Below are positions 9,722 through 18,886 of a stretch of DNA of 64,000 nucleotides, piece by piece. Source of the DNA: Oecophyllibacter saccharovorans (lineage in GTDB: Bacteria; Pseudomonadota; Alphaproteobacteria; Acetobacterales; Acetobacteraceae). Positions within the stretch are counted from its first letter, which is position 1. The number at the start of each line of letters is the position of its first letter. Position numbers and translations under genes: made by a program. The DNA lies in NCBI RefSeq assembly GCF_006542375.1, contig NZ_CP038143.1, forward strand, positions 1,488,001 to 1,552,000, in the 5' to 3' direction. The notes under the pieces were generated by a model. The model did not search any database. It was given only the letters and a program-made list of their open reading frames with translations, and had not been told where the DNA came from.

Positions 9722-10753
9722 ATGCGTATCGGGATAATCGGTCTGGGACGGATGGGCAGCAACATCGCTGTCCGCCTGACGCGTCACGGCCATGACGTCG
9801 TCCTGCATGACCGCACCCCGGAAGTGACTGAAAAGACCGTCGCCCGCTGTGAGCCGGGCCTGGCGCAGGGCGCTGCCACCTATGAGGAGATGGTCGAGCT
9901 GCTGGGCGCCAGCAAAGGCAACGGCAAGGACGGCAGCGGGAGCCAGGAGCGCCGCATCGTCTGGATCATGCTGCCGGCCGGCGAGGTCACGGAAAATGCC
10001 GTCCATAAGATGGGCAACCTGCTTGGCAAGGGCGATATCATCATTGATGGCGGCAACACCTATTACAAGGACGACATCCGCCGCGCCGAAGAGCTGGCTG
10101 CCAAGGGAATCGACTATGTGGATGTCGGCACTTCAGGCGGGGTGTGGGGGCTCGATCGCGGCTACTGCATGATGTATGGAGGCGCGCCCGAAGCTGCGGA
10201 ACATATCGACCCCATCCTCAAGGCCCTGGCGCCGGGCAGGGGGGACATCCCCCGCACGCCTGACCGCAAGCCCCACACCCATAACGCGCGCGCCGAGGAA
10301 GGCTATCTCTATTGCGGCAAGGCGGGGTCGGGGCATTTCGTGAAGATGATCCATAACGGGATCGAATACGGGCTCATGCAGGCCTATGCCGAAGGCTTCG
10401 ACGTGCTGAAATCGAAGAATTCCATGCGCCTGCCCGAAAACGAGCGCTATGACTTCAACCTGGCCGATGTGGCCGAAGTCTGGCGGCGCGGCAGCGTGGT
10501 GTCCTCATGGCTTCTGGACCTCACAGCCGAGGCCCTGGCGCGCAGCGATGACCTGACCGGCTTCAGCGGCGAGGTCAGCGATTCAGGCGAAGGGCGCTGG
10601 TCGATCGAGGCGGCGATTGAAGAGGACGTGCCGGTGCCTGTCATGACAGCCGCGCTGTTTGCGCGTTTCCGCTCGCGCAGCGGCAATACCTTTGCCGAAA
10701 AGGCGCTCTCAGCCATGCGCTTCGGCTTCGGCGGGCATGTCGAGCGCAAGTGA
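9722..10753 (+). CDS. gnd: 6-phosphogluconate dehydrogenase, decarboxylating (short form)
   Basis: This 343-residue enzyme oxidatively decarboxylates 6-phosphogluconate to ribulose 5-phosphate and CO2, the last oxidative step of the pentose phosphate pathway. A Rossmann start ([19 protein letters not shown]), the substrate motif [19 protein letters not shown] and the catalytic block [19 protein letters not shown] are all present. The length fits the short GndA-type dimeric class (about 300-340 aa) rather than the 470-residue enzyme, and the cofactor is often NAD+ in that class (family knowledge). About 25 extra residues rich in Pro/Arg/His precede the catalytic motif. AAAGGAAG ahead of ATG 9722 is a good ribosome site, 4 nt after the pgi stop. 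Confidence 0.96.
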   Translation: MRIGIIGLGRMGSNIAVRLTRHGHDVVLHDRTPEVTEKTVARCEPGLAQGAATYEEMVELLGASKGNGKDGSGSQERRIVWIMLPAGEVTENAVHKMGNLLGKGDIIIDGGNTYYKDDIRRAEELAAKGIDYVDVGTSGGVWGLDRGYCMMYGGAPEAAEHIDPILKALAPGRGDIPRTPDRKPHTHNARAEEGYLYCGKAGSGHFVKMIHNGIEYGLMQAYAEGFDVLKSKNSMRLPENERYDFNLADVAEVWRRGSVVSSWLLDLTAEALARSDDLTGFSGEVSDSGEGRWSIEAAIEEDVPVPVMTAALFARFRSRSGNTFAEKALSAMRFGFGGHVERK

Positions 10754-10825
10754 GCCCGCCAATGCGGCCCCCAGTAAGGCCAGCAACAAGAAGCACAAGA
10801 GACGAGCCCCGGAAAGGTTGAGGAC

Positions 10826-11671
10826 ATGACGCGCGCAACAGAGACCAGCCCGGCCCAGGCCCCCATCCGCCTGGTGGTGACCGATGTGGACGGCACCCTT
10901 CTCGACCCCGACAGGCAGCTGACGCCCCAGACCATTGCTGCAGCGCGCAAGCTGCAGCAGGCAGGCGTGGGGCTTGCCCTGTGCAGCGCGCGTGCGCCCG
11001 GCGCCCTGCTGCGCATCATGGAAGCGCTGCAGATCACCGGGCCGTGCGCCGCCTTCAATGGCGGGGCGCTCTTTCAGGCGGACGGCGTGGTGGACAAGAA
11101 CCTCTTCCTGCAGCCGGAAGTCACGCGCCTGCTGATCAATGCGCTTGAGAGCGAGCCGGTGGAAACCTGGCTGCAGAACGACACGCAGTGGCTGGTGCGC
11201 GACGCCCAGACGCCGCTCGTGCGCCAGGAGGCTGAGAGCAGCGGGCTGGTGCCCACCCAGGTTGCCAACCTTGCCGACCATGTCGAAGGCATCAACCGGG
11301 TGGTGGCCATGGGGGTGGAAGCGCCGGTGGTGGCCAGTCTTGACGGCTGGCTGGTGGGGCAGTTCGGCGGTTTTGCCGCCATCGCCCGCTCCATGCCGTG
11401 CCGCATCAACATCACCGCCCCTGACGCCAACAAGGGCAATGCGCTTGCTGACCTGGCGCGGCTCTACAAGGTGCCTCTCAGCGAAGTGGCGGCCCTGGGC
11501 GATGCGCCCAACGATATCGGCATGCTGCGCGAGGCGGGGCTTGGGATCGCGATGGGGCAGTCGCCCGAGTCTGTCAAGGCCTATGCGCAGGCAGTGACGG
11601 GCAGCAATGCACAGAACGGCTGGGCAGAAGCGGTCGAGAAGTTCATTATGCCCCGCGTGCAGGTCGGCTGA
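10826..11671 (+). CDS. HAD-superfamily (Cof-type) sugar phosphatase
   Basis: This 281-residue Cof/IIB-type HAD hydrolase has the nucleophile motif VVTDVDGTLLDPDRQLT near residue 14, a large cap domain, and the C-terminal acidic motif GDAPNDIGMLREAG. Such enzymes dephosphorylate sugar phosphates and related metabolites in the cytoplasm; the exact substrate cannot be read from sequence. Its place between gnd and pgl in a sugar-phosphate operon suggests housekeeping or overflow dephosphorylation of a pathway intermediate (inference). The start ATG follows GGAAAGGTTGAGGAC. Confidence 0.9.
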   Translation: MTRATETSPAQAPIRLVVTDVDGTLLDPDRQLTPQTIAAARKLQQAGVGLALCSARAPGALLRIMEALQITGPCAAFNGGALFQADGVVDKNLFLQPEVTRLLINALESEPVETWLQNDTQWLVRDAQTPLVRQEAESSGLVPTQVANLADHVEGINRVVAMGVEAPVVASLDGWLVGQFGGFAAIARSMPCRINITAPDANKGNALADLARLYKVPLSEVAALGDAPNDIGMLREAGLGIAMGQSPESVKAYAQAVTGSNAQNGWAEAVEKFIMPRVQVG

Positions 11672-11714
11672 AGGCCCGGCCCTGCCGTCATGACCGAAGA
11701 GGGGAGTGCCCAAC

Positions 11715-12464
11715 GTGACCACTGATATCCGCCATGCGGAAGTCGAGATCCTGCCCGACAATGACGCCGTTGCCGAAAAGATGGCCGAGATCCTGATCGA
11801 GGCCATCCGCCGCAAGCTCGCTTCAGGCGCGCCGGTGGCGCGGATCGCCCTTTCAGGCGGCTCCACCCCCAAGCGCCTGTTCGAGATCCTGGCCCGCCCC
11901 GACATGGCCGGGCGCATCGACTGGAAGCGCGTCGAGCTGTTCTACGGCGATGAGCGCCACGTGCCTGCAGGCCATGCCGACAGCAACCACACCATGGCGC
12001 TTCAGACCCTGCTTTCGCATGTGCCCATCCCGCCAGGCCAGGTGCACCCCGTTCCCACCGCAGGCACGCCTGCCCAGGATGCGGCGCTGTACCAGCAGGC
12101 GCTGCAGAAGGCTTACGGCAGTGACGTGCTGCAGAAGGGCCGCCCGCTTTTTGACGTGGTGATGCTGGGGCTGGGGCCTGACGGGCACACGGCCTCCCTT
12201 TTTCCCGACCAGCCGGTGCTCGGGGAGAAAAATCTCTGGGTTTCCACCGCCGCGCCCACCCATGTTCCCCATGAACGCGTGACTTTGACCTATCCGGCCC
12301 TTGCATCGAGCGATCTCGTGGTGTTTCTCATCACGGGCAAAGGCAAGGTGCCGATGCTCAAGCGCCTGCGTGAGGGGGATCCGTCCATTCCGGCGGCTCA
12401 TGTCACCTCGGACGGGCGGATTCTCATTCTGGCCGACCGGGCGGCAGCCGGCGAAACGCCGTAA
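11715..12464 (+). CDS. pgl: 6-phosphogluconolactonase
   Basis: This is a NagB-type 6-phosphogluconolactonase of 249 residues from the preferred start. It hydrolyses 6-phosphogluconolactone in the oxidative pentose phosphate branch. Hallmarks are RIALSGGSTPKRLFE, ELFYGDERHVPAGHADSN and GLGPDGHTASLFPD. Two GTG starts are possible: 11706 is only 2 nt from the GAGGGGAG ribosome site, whereas 11715 is about 8 nt away, so 11715 is chosen. The upstream dehydrogenase zwf is not in the window. Confidence 0.95.
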   Translation: MTTDIRHAEVEILPDNDAVAEKMAEILIEAIRRKLASGAPVARIALSGGSTPKRLFEILARPDMAGRIDWKRVELFYGDERHVPAGHADSNHTMALQTLLSHVPIPPGQVHPVPTAGTPAQDAALYQQALQKAYGSDVLQKGRPLFDVVMLGLGPDGHTASLFPDQPVLGEKNLWVSTAAPTHVPHERVTLTYPALASSDLVVFLITGKGKVPMLKRLREGDPSIPAAHVTSDGRILILADRAAAGETP

Positions 12465-12520
12465 CCTGCGCGGGTACTGACGGGAAGGCTGCAGACTTCA
12501 CCACTTATGAGCCATTTCTT

Positions 12521-13294
12521 ATGACAGACGTCCTTATGACCGCCCCCCCGGCCGCGGAGACAGCGGAAACGGCGCAAGCCGTCTCCCCGCTTGCCGAGGC
12601 CGGGGTCATGAGCCTTGACGCCTGCAAGCGCCTGGCTGCGCGGTCTGCGGCCGACCTGGCGGAGCCCGGGATGATCGTGGGGCTGGGCACCGGCAGCACG
12701 GCGGCCTTCATGGTCGAGCGCCTGGGCGAGCGCGTGGCCGAGGGGCTCGACATCAAGGCCATCCCCACCTCGAATGCGATCGAGGCGCTGGCCCGCTCGC
12801 TGAACATTCCCCTGACCGATTTCGCCACCCATCCGGTGCTCGACATGGCGATCGACGGCGCTGATGAGGTGGAGCGCGGCAGCCTCCATCTCATCAAGGG
12901 GCTGGGGGGCGCGCTGCTGCGCGAGAAGATCGTTGCGCGCGCGGCAAAGCGTTTTGTCGTGATGGTTGATTTCACCAAGCCGGTGGACCGTCTGGGTGCC
13001 AGGACGCCCGTTCCGGTGGAGGTGGTGCCGTTCGGCTGGCAGTGCACTTCCGTGGTGCTGGGCCAGCTGGGGGCGAAACTCATTTCCCCCCGCCGCGGCC
13101 CCAACGGTGACCTGGCCGTGACGGATAACGGCAATTTGATCCTTGATTGCGATTTCGGTCCCATCAAGGATGTCCAAGAACTTGCGACCCGGCTGGACGG
13201 CGCTGTAGGCGTCGTGGAACACGGGTTGTTTCCATGCATGGCCACCGATGTGGTGGTGGCAACAGACAGGGAGATCGAACAATGGACCCCATGA
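12521..13294 (+). CDS. rpiA: Ribose-5-phosphate isomerase A
   Basis: This 257-residue RpiA interconverts ribose 5-phosphate and ribulose 5-phosphate. It shows GLGTGSTAAFMVERLGERV (phosphate loop), AIDGADEVERGSLHLIKG (catalytic region), GGALLREKIVARAAK and the C-terminal DAVGVVEHGLF-type ending. The N-terminal 35 residues before MSLDACKRLAARSAADL are Ala/Pro-rich and longer than usual; a start at 12536 or 12608 is possible because no strong ribosome site precedes 12521. The gene overlaps gntK, indicating cotranscription and coupled translation. Confidence 0.95.
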   Translation: MTDVLMTAPPAAETAETAQAVSPLAEAGVMSLDACKRLAARSAADLAEPGMIVGLGTGSTAAFMVERLGERVAEGLDIKAIPTSNAIEALARSLNIPLTDFATHPVLDMAIDGADEVERGSLHLIKGLGGALLREKIVARAAKRFVVMVDFTKPVDRLGARTPVPVEVVPFGWQCTSVVLGQLGAKLISPRRGPNGDLAVTDNGNLILDCDFGPIKDVQELATRLDGAVGVVEHGLFPCMATDVVVATDREIEQWTP

Positions 13295-13947
13295 GCAGCG
13301 AACCGACGCCTGCACAGGAAAACGCCTGCAAGACGGCAGGCGCCATGATCGCCAAGGATCTGAAACGACCTGCCATTCCGCCGCAGTATATCGTCGTCAT
13401 GGGGGTTTCAGGCACCGGCAAGACGACGGTGGCCGTGGCCCTTGCCGACCTGATGGGCTGGCCCTTCCAGGAAGGCGATGACCTGCACCCGCCTTCCAAT
13501 GTCGAGAAGATGCGCAACGGCCATCCCCTCAACGATGATGACCGCGCGCCCTGGCTTGAGCTGTGCCATGACTGGCTTGCCAAGCAGGTCAAGGCCGGCC
13601 ACGGCGCCGTGCTGACCTGCTCGTCGCTCAAGCGCCGCTACCGCGAGATCCTGGCCAAGGGCCTGCCGGTGGAGTTCGTCTATCTCTACACCACGCCTGA
13701 AGTGGTGGAGCAGCGCATCAAGGCGCGCACGGGCCATTACATGCCGCCCACTCTGCTGCCCAGCCAGTTCGCAACGCTCGAGGAGCCTGCCACCGACGAG
13801 CCGGTGATCGTGGTTTCGGGCGATGCCACGCCGTCGGAAATCCTTGAGATGCTGCTGTGCTACCTGGAGCTGCACCCCGAAGGGACCAAGTGCAAGGTTG
13901 AAGCGCATATGTCGAAATCCGATCACGGCCGCACCGCCCAGAACTGA
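13282..13947 (+). CDS. gntK: Gluconokinase
   Basis: This 221-residue P-loop kinase phosphorylates gluconate to 6-phosphogluconate. The Walker A loop VVMGVSGTGKTTVAVALAD is followed by EGDDLHPPSNVEKMRNGHPLNDDDR, the gluconate-binding signature, and CSSLKRRYREILA. About 30 residues precede the usual start. ATG 13282 is chosen because GGGAGA lies 7 nt upstream; ATG 13291, overlapping the rpiA stop as ATGA, is the alternative. With pgl and gnd it routes gluconate, the main sugar-oxidation product of acetic acid bacteria, into the pentose phosphate pathway. A hairpin follows at 13982, closing the operon. Confidence 0.95.
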   Translation: MDPMSSEPTPAQENACKTAGAMIAKDLKRPAIPPQYIVVMGVSGTGKTTVAVALADLMGWPFQEGDDLHPPSNVEKMRNGHPLNDDDRAPWLELCHDWLAKQVKAGHGAVLTCSSLKRRYREILAKGLPVEFVYLYTTPEVVEQRIKARTGHYMPPTLLPSQFATLEEPATDEPVIVVSGDATPSEILEMLLCYLELHPEGTKCKVEAHMSKSDHGRTAQN

Positions 13948-13981
13948 CCCGCAACGGATCGCTTCTGCCCAGAGCCTGACC

Positions 13982-14025
13982 AGGCGTCTGCTCCTCTTCT
14001 CATGGAAGGGGGCAGGCGCCTTTCC
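13982..14025 (+). terminator. Rho-independent-like terminator after gntK
   Basis: AGGCGTCTGC pairs with GCAGGCGCCT (one G-U), with further pairing inside the arm, and TTTCCTGTTCC follows. It ends the plus-strand operon just before the convergent HerA-like gene. Confidence 0.6.
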
Positions 14026-14065
14026 TGTTCCGGTCTGTTCCGTCAGGCCTGGAAGGTCGGAAAAT

Positions 14066-15631
14066 TCAGGGCGCGGTCTGCCAGCCAGGGCCGACGATGG
14101 CCACGCGCCGGCCCGTGGGCGAGTCGCGCACGATGATGGCTTCGCATTCCTCAAGGTAGCCCAGCTGCCGGCGCGCCCGCCCGAGCGAATGGGTGCCGTA
14201 GGTGCGGGCCAGTGCTGCGTCGTCCGGGCAGGGCGCGCCTTCCAGCGCGCAGCGGGCGAGCAGGAGATAGACGCCGCGGAGGTCTTCAGGCAGGCCCTCG
14301 GCGCGGGTCATCACCTCCTGCCATTGCGGGGTTTGGGCCTGCTCAGGCGTGATGCCGCAGCGCGCGAGGGCCAGCAGGCTGCGGAACTGCGCCAGGTCCA
14401 CCGCCTGTTCCATCACCGTGCGCGACAGCCCGGCCAGGCGCGCACGCATCTGGAAATCCTGGTAGAGCGTGGGAAGCGGCCGGTAATCAGCCCCTTCCTC
14501 AGCCGCTGTGGCAGCGACCAGCCCGGCCAGCAGTTCGGGATCGGCCGGCGTGTGAGGCCCCGCCTGACCGGCCGCCTGGCTTTCCTGCGCTTGCGCCTCA
14601 TGGCGTTTTTCCTCGACCGCGCGTTCGGCGCCGTAAGCGTCGAGCTGGGCCAGAAGGTCAGGCGGGGGCGGGGCGGGCTCGCGCCGGGCGCGCGGGGGCG
14701 GCTCGGGTGCCGGTTGCAGGATGAGCTCGCGGAGTTCCTCAGGGGCGACCGGCGTGGGCTCCAGCGGCACCAGCACGGGCCCGCCATTGAGACTGGCCGT
14801 TTCCACCGGGCCGATGGTGATGAGGCGCGGCCTGCGCGCAAGGGCCGGGCCCAGCGCCATGAACTGGCCGCGCTGCAGGTCGCGGAAGCGCTCGGCTGCG
14901 CGCCGCTCCATGCCCAGCAGGTCGGCAGCGCGCGCCATGTCGATGTCGAGAAAGGTGCGGCCCATCAGGAAGTTCGAGGCTTCTGCCGCCACGTTCTTGG
15001 CAAGCTTGGCCAGGCGCTGGGTGGCGATGATCCCCGCCAGCCCCCGCTTGCGGCCGCGGCACATCAGGTTGGTCATGGCTGAAAGCGACAGGCGGCGGGC
15101 CTCGTCGGACGTATCCCCGCCGGCCACGGGGGCAAAGAGCTGGGCTTCATCCACCACCACCAGGACCGGGTACCAATGGGCGCGGGGGGCGTCGAACATG
15201 CCTGCCAGAAAGCTGCCTGCCGCGCGCAGCTGCTGCTCGGGCTCGCATTGCTCGAGGTTGAGCACGACTGAGGCCCTATGGGCACGCACGCGCTCGCCTG
15301 CCGCGCGCAGCCCCGCTTCGCTCTGGGTGTCGGCATCGAGCACCAGGTGGCCGTATTTCTCCGCCAGGGTGACGAAATCGCCTTCAGGATCGATGATGAC
15401 CTGCTGCACCAGCCCGGCCGTCTGCTCCAGCAGGCGCCGCAGCAGGTGGGACTTGCCCGAGCCGGAATTGCCCTGCACCAGCAGGCGCGTGGCCAGCAGT
15501 TCGGCAAGGTCGATGCAGCCCGGCGCGTCCCCTGGTCCGCCTGTTCCGCGCCCGGGCACCCCGGGTTCCTGCAGGCTTCCCAGAACGATGGCGCCGGGGC
15601 GAGTCGTGGGTCCGTTCATGCTGGCTGTCAT
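14066..15631 (-). CDS. HerA/DUF87-type ATP-binding protein
   Basis: This 521-residue P-loop ATPase has Walker A GNSGSGKSHLLRRLLEQ at residues 54-61, the Walker B/DEAQ segment VLVVVDEAQLF near residue 160, and CRGRKRGLAGIIATQRLAKL, the sensor-like region of HerA/FtsK-type DNA-translocating ATPases. The C-terminal third is Pro/Arg-rich and then helical. It probably acts on DNA as a hexameric motor, but no nuclease partner (NurA) is adjacent, so its biological job is not clear. It shares an ATGA overlap with the upstream flavoprotein. A role in an ATP-dependent defence or repair system is possible but not shown here. Confidence 0.85.
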   Translation of the reverse strand: MTASMNGPTTRPGAIVLGSLQEPGVPGRGTGGPGDAPGCIDLAELLATRLLVQGNSGSGKSHLLRRLLEQTAGLVQQVIIDPEGDFVTLAEKYGHLVLDADTQSEAGLRAAGERVRAHRASVVLNLEQCEPEQQLRAAGSFLAGMFDAPRAHWYPVLVVVDEAQLFAPVAGGDTSDEARRLSLSAMTNLMCRGRKRGLAGIIATQRLAKLAKNVAAEASNFLMGRTFLDIDMARAADLLGMERRAAERFRDLQRGQFMALGPALARRPRLITIGPVETASLNGGPVLVPLEPTPVAPEELRELILQPAPEPPPRARREPAPPPPDLLAQLDAYGAERAVEEKRHEAQAQESQAAGQAGPHTPADPELLAGLVAATAAEEGADYRPLPTLYQDFQMRARLAGLSRTVMEQAVDLAQFRSLLALARCGITPEQAQTPQWQEVMTRAEGLPEDLRGVYLLLARCALEGAPCPDDAALARTYGTHSLGRARRQLGYLEECEAIIVRDSPTGRRVAIVGPGWQTAP

Positions 15632-16998
15632 GCAGGTCTTTTATCGCCTGTGCCTTCAGCGAGCCAGTGAGCGACGCCGCCCGCTGCGGCATGGGCGGTG
15701 GAGAAGCAGCCCTGTAGCAGGTAGCCGCCCGTAGGCGCTTCCCAGTCGAGCATTTCCCCGCAGGCGAAGACGCCGGGGCGGTCCTTGAGCATGAAGTGCC
15801 CGTCCACCGCCGCCCATTTCAGCCCGCCGGCCGTGGAGATGGCGCGGTCGAGCTCGCCGGGCGCGCTGAAGGCCAGCGGCAGGGCCTGCACGGCCTGGGC
15901 CAGCTCGGCGGGGGTCGCGGCGTCAGGGGCGAGCTCGTTGAGCAGGACGCGTTCCACCGGGGTGAGGCGCAGGGCCTTGCGCAGCCTGTTGGCCCGGCTT
16001 TCGCGCGGGCGCTGCGCGCTGAGGCGGTGCTGGATCTCGCTTGCTGAAAGCGTGGGGCGCAGGTTCAGCTGCGCGGCCTGCGGGCCGTTATGGGCCAGAA
16101 GGGCGTCGCGCAGGAGGGCTGAGAGCGCGTAGAGCGGTGCGCCTTCCAGCCCGCGCCGGGTGATGGTGAGGTCGCCGCGATGGGTGACCCCGCCGAAGGA
16201 CAGCGCGATGCCGCGGAGGGTTTCGCCTTCATAACGCTCGAGAAAAGACTCGAGGAAAGGGGCGGGCCAGTCAGGCAGGAAGCCGCAATTGGCGGGCAGG
16301 AAAGGCGCGCAATCACGGGACGGGAAAAGCCCGGCCCATTGCCCGTCGCTGCCCAGCCGGGACCAGCTGGCCCCACCCATGGCCAGAACGGTGGCGTCTG
16401 CGGTGACCTCTTTTTCACCCTCGGGCGTGGTGAAGCGCAGTTTCTGCGGGGCGGTGTCGTTTGACGGCGCTTCGGTTGAGAGCGGCGCAAAGCCCGCAAA
16501 GCGGTGGCGGCCGGCAAAGATCACGCCCAGGTTTTCGAGGCGCTCGAGCCAGGCGCGCAGCAGGGGCGAGGCCTTGAGGCTTTTGAGAAAGACCCGGCCT
16601 GAGCTGCCGGTGAAGCAGGGCTGGCCCAGCCCTTCAGCCCATTGGCGCAGCTGTGCCGGGGTGAAGGCGTCAAGGGCTGGCTGCAGGCGGGGCAGGCTGG
16701 TGCCGTAGCGTTCGCCGAACAGGGCGGGGGGTTCGTCATGGGTCAGGTTCAGCCCGCTGCGCCCGGCCATGAGGAACTTGCGGCCGGGGCGGGCCATGTG
16801 GTCGTACACCGTGACCGCGTGCCCCTGGCGCGCCAGGCATTCAGCGGCGAACAGCCCTGCAGGCCCGCCGCCGATGACGGCAACGCTCTTTCTCTTTCTC
16901 TTGCTCTTGCCTGTGGGCGGCGCTGTGCCCGGACCTGTTTTCTCAGGGAGGGATTGGGGCGGGACCGGGGCAGGGTCAGGGGAAGGTTCAGGGGTCAT
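15628..16998 (-). CDS. FAD-dependent oxidoreductase (BaiN/HI0933-like flavoprotein)
   Basis: This 456-residue flavoprotein begins, after a short Pro-rich leader, with the FAD Rossmann motif VAVIGGGPAGLFAAECLA. GRKFLMAGRSGLNLTHDE then follows, a combination specific to the HI0933/BaiN-like family. Near the C-terminus it has the FAD-contacting FACGEMLDWEAPTGGYLLQGCF block. Members are cytoplasmic and mostly of unknown substrate; some reduce unsaturated bile acid derivatives. The first 30 residues look disordered, so a start nearer KRKRKSVAVIGG is possible. It is cotranscribed with the HerA-like gene. Confidence 0.9.
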   Translation of the reverse strand: MTPEPSPDPAPVPPQSLPEKTGPGTAPPTGKSKRKRKSVAVIGGGPAGLFAAECLARQGHAVTVYDHMARPGRKFLMAGRSGLNLTHDEPPALFGERYGTSLPRLQPALDAFTPAQLRQWAEGLGQPCFTGSSGRVFLKSLKASPLLRAWLERLENLGVIFAGRHRFAGFAPLSTEAPSNDTAPQKLRFTTPEGEKEVTADATVLAMGGASWSRLGSDGQWAGLFPSRDCAPFLPANCGFLPDWPAPFLESFLERYEGETLRGIALSFGGVTHRGDLTITRRGLEGAPLYALSALLRDALLAHNGPQAAQLNLRPTLSASEIQHRLSAQRPRESRANRLRKALRLTPVERVLLNELAPDAATPAELAQAVQALPLAFSAPGELDRAISTAGGLKWAAVDGHFMLKDRPGVFACGEMLDWEAPTGGYLLQGCFSTAHAAAGGVAHWLAEGTGDKRPA

Positions 16999-17407
16999 GG
17001 GGAGGGGCTCTCAGGACCTGGGAGGAAGGGGGCGAAGGCGCGCAAATGCGGGGGCGGGCCAGGATGGGCGCAGGCAGGCTACTTTAAAAAAGAAGCAATG
17101 TTGCAAGAGCAGAGGCATAGAAAGGCGGGAAAAGGCGGATTTTCAGAATACTGGCGCGGGTTTTGCGTCTTTTAGCGTGCCCGAACAGGGCGGTAATATT
17201 TGCGGGTGCTTTATAGAGGTCCTCTCAGGAGTCCTTGAGAAGGGGGCTTGAGGGGGGTGGAGGGTTTTTCTGCACTGTCACGTCATAATATCGTTACATT
17301 CTGTATTTCGGCGATAATTGGGCTTGCAAGAGTGCCGGAAAGATGTTGGAGTTGCCGCAGGTCCGGGGAGTGGTTTTCCGGAGTAACAATTTAACGGAGC
17401 ATGGAAC
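16999..17407 (+). promoter_or_regulatory. Intergenic promoter/leader region before the small protein gene
   Basis: No gene is seen in these 409 bases, which are clearly more AT-rich than the surroundings. A possible -10 (GATAAT, 17313-17318) lies about 90 nt before the start at 17408, without a clear -35. GGAG at 17396-17399 is well spaced from ATG 17408. The left part should also hold the minus-strand promoter of the flavoprotein gene. Confidence 0.35.
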
Positions 17408-17743
17408 ATGGCCACCACTATTGATCAGATCCTTCTTAAAGCAGTCCAGGGCGCTGGCGGCCAGCTGAGCGCTCAGCAGGCTACTGAAGCTCACCGTCTG
17501 TACGCTGAGTTCTTCCTGCAGGCTCTTGCTGCTGAAGGCGAACTGCATGACCTGTACATCGGCAAGTTCCACGTGAGCCCCGTCAAGGCCTCCAAGCAGG
17601 TTTGCCACTTCAAGGGCGCCGACTTCGGCAAGGTCCTGGACATCCCCGCTTACAAGCGCATTGACTTTGATGCTTCCATCGACGCCAAGGAAGTCATCAA
17701 CGGCAAGAAGGCTGAGTTCGGCCTGCACGGCAGCAAGGCCTGA
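17408..17743 (+). CDS. Small HU-sized protein of unknown function, probably highly expressed
   Basis: This 111-residue soluble protein starts MATTIDQILLKAVQGAGGQL. It has an N-terminal helical half (QLSAQQATEAHRLYAEFFLQAL) followed by LHDLYIGKFHVSPVK and a basic C-terminus. The helix pair then strand pattern, with a G-K-F-H-V segment, resembles the layout of HU/IHF-type DNA-binding proteins, but the HU arm motif is not recognisable, so that assignment is tentative. Preferred codons, a strong ribosome site, its own long leader and a perfect 10-bp terminator right after it suggest an abundant single-gene transcript. There is no signal peptide or membrane segment. Confidence 0.75.
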   Translation: MATTIDQILLKAVQGAGGQLSAQQATEAHRLYAEFFLQALAAEGELHDLYIGKFHVSPVKASKQVCHFKGADFGKVLDIPAYKRIDFDASIDAKEVINGKKAEFGLHGSKA

Positions 17744-17782
17744 TTCAGGCCTACATTTCCTTCTCTCTGAAGGTTATGGAAG

Positions 17783-17811
17783 AACCCCGGAGTTTTCTCC
17801 GGGGTTTTTTT
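17783..17811 (+). terminator. Strong rho-independent terminator
   Basis: AACCCCGGAG, a TTTT loop and CTCCGGGGTT form a perfect 10-bp stem followed by seven T residues. It separates the small protein gene from panC. Confidence 0.93.
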
Positions 17812-17863
17812 GTAGGTTTGGCGCGGCCCTGAAAGGCGCGTGCCGGAACAGCTGGAGATCAAG

Positions 17864-18772
17864 ATGCAGATCTGTCGATCCGTCGAGGAAGTCCGCCGCC
17901 TGCGCCCTGCGATGAAAGCCATGGGGTTCGTGCCGACGATGGGCTTCCTGCATGAAGGCCACCTCTCGCTGGTGCGCCAGGCCGCAGCGGAAAACGACAC
18001 GGTAGCCGTCAGCATCTTCGTCAATCCCCTTCAGTTCGATTCCGCCGCCGACCTGGACCATTACCCCCGCGCGGTCGAGCGTGACCTGGCCCTGCTGGAG
18101 AAAGAGGGGGTGGATCTGGTGTTCCTGCCCACAGCCGAGCTGCTGTATCCGCCTGGTTTCGCCACGCGGGTGGAGGTAGGCGGCGTTGCCGACCGCCTGG
18201 AAGGCCCGGCGCGGCCGGGGCATTTCGCGGGCGTGGCCACGGTTGTTGCCAAGCTCTTCAACATCCTGCAGCCGCAACAGGCCTATTTCGGCCGCAAGGA
18301 CGCCCAGCAATGCGCGGTCATCAGCCGGATGGTCCATGACCTGAACCTGCCGGTCGAGGTGGTGACCGCCCCCACCTTCCGCGAGTCCGACGGGGTGGCT
18401 GCCTCCAGCCGCAATGCGCGCCTCACGCCTGCGCAGCGCCGCCAGGCCCCCGCCCTTTACCAGGCGCTCGAAGCCGCCCGACAGGCCTTCAGCGAGGGTG
18501 AGCGCAACCGCGCCCGCCTTGAAGCCCTCATGACCCGCACGCTGGCGGCACGGCTGGGGGAAAATGCGCCGGATGCTGAAGGGCGTAGAGCCTGGGAAAC
18601 GGATTACGTCACCATCGTTGACCCGGCCAGCTTCGTGCCGCCCGAAACACTGGGGGAGGAAGCGCTGGCCCTGCTGGCGGTGCGGCTGGGAGACGTGCGG
18701 CTGATCGACAATATGCTGCTGAATTCCGCCTCCGTATCTGCTGCCAGGGATTCCAGCCGCCCGGATTACTGA
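17864..18772 (+). CDS. panC: Pantoate--beta-alanine ligase (pantothenate synthetase)
   Basis: This 302-residue PanC condenses pantoate with beta-alanine using ATP, the last step of pantothenate synthesis. Visible are GFVPTMGFLHEGHLSLVRQA (HxGH ATP motif), VSIFVNPLQF, YFGRKDAQQCAVISRMV and RESDGVAASSRNARLTP (KMSKS-like region), covering the full adenylate-forming fold. ATG 17864 has GGAG 8 nt upstream and is preferred to GTG 17840. It is preceded directly by a terminator, so its promoter must lie in the short 17812-17860 gap or depend on read-through. panB is not adjacent. Confidence 0.96.
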   Translation: MQICRSVEEVRRLRPAMKAMGFVPTMGFLHEGHLSLVRQAAAENDTVAVSIFVNPLQFDSAADLDHYPRAVERDLALLEKEGVDLVFLPTAELLYPPGFATRVEVGGVADRLEGPARPGHFAGVATVVAKLFNILQPQQAYFGRKDAQQCAVISRMVHDLNLPVEVVTAPTFRESDGVAASSRNARLTPAQRRQAPALYQALEAARQAFSEGERNRARLEALMTRTLAARLGENAPDAEGRRAWETDYVTIVDPASFVPPETLGEEALALLAVRLGDVRLIDNMLLNSASVSAARDSSRPDY

Positions 18773-18886
18773 AATCTAACTCATTTAGGGGTGGTTCGGA
18801 GGGCTGTGGCAGGGCTATCCTTGCCGGGCAGCGCGTGACCGCGCGCCTGAAATCCTGTCCCTGATCTTCTGATGAGGAAGCCCACC

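Noticed and set aside
13823-15082. Plus-strand frame of 419 codons overlapping gntK and the HerA-like gene
   Set aside because: It crosses the gntK terminator and is antisense to a gene with clear Walker motifs; composition is shadow-like.
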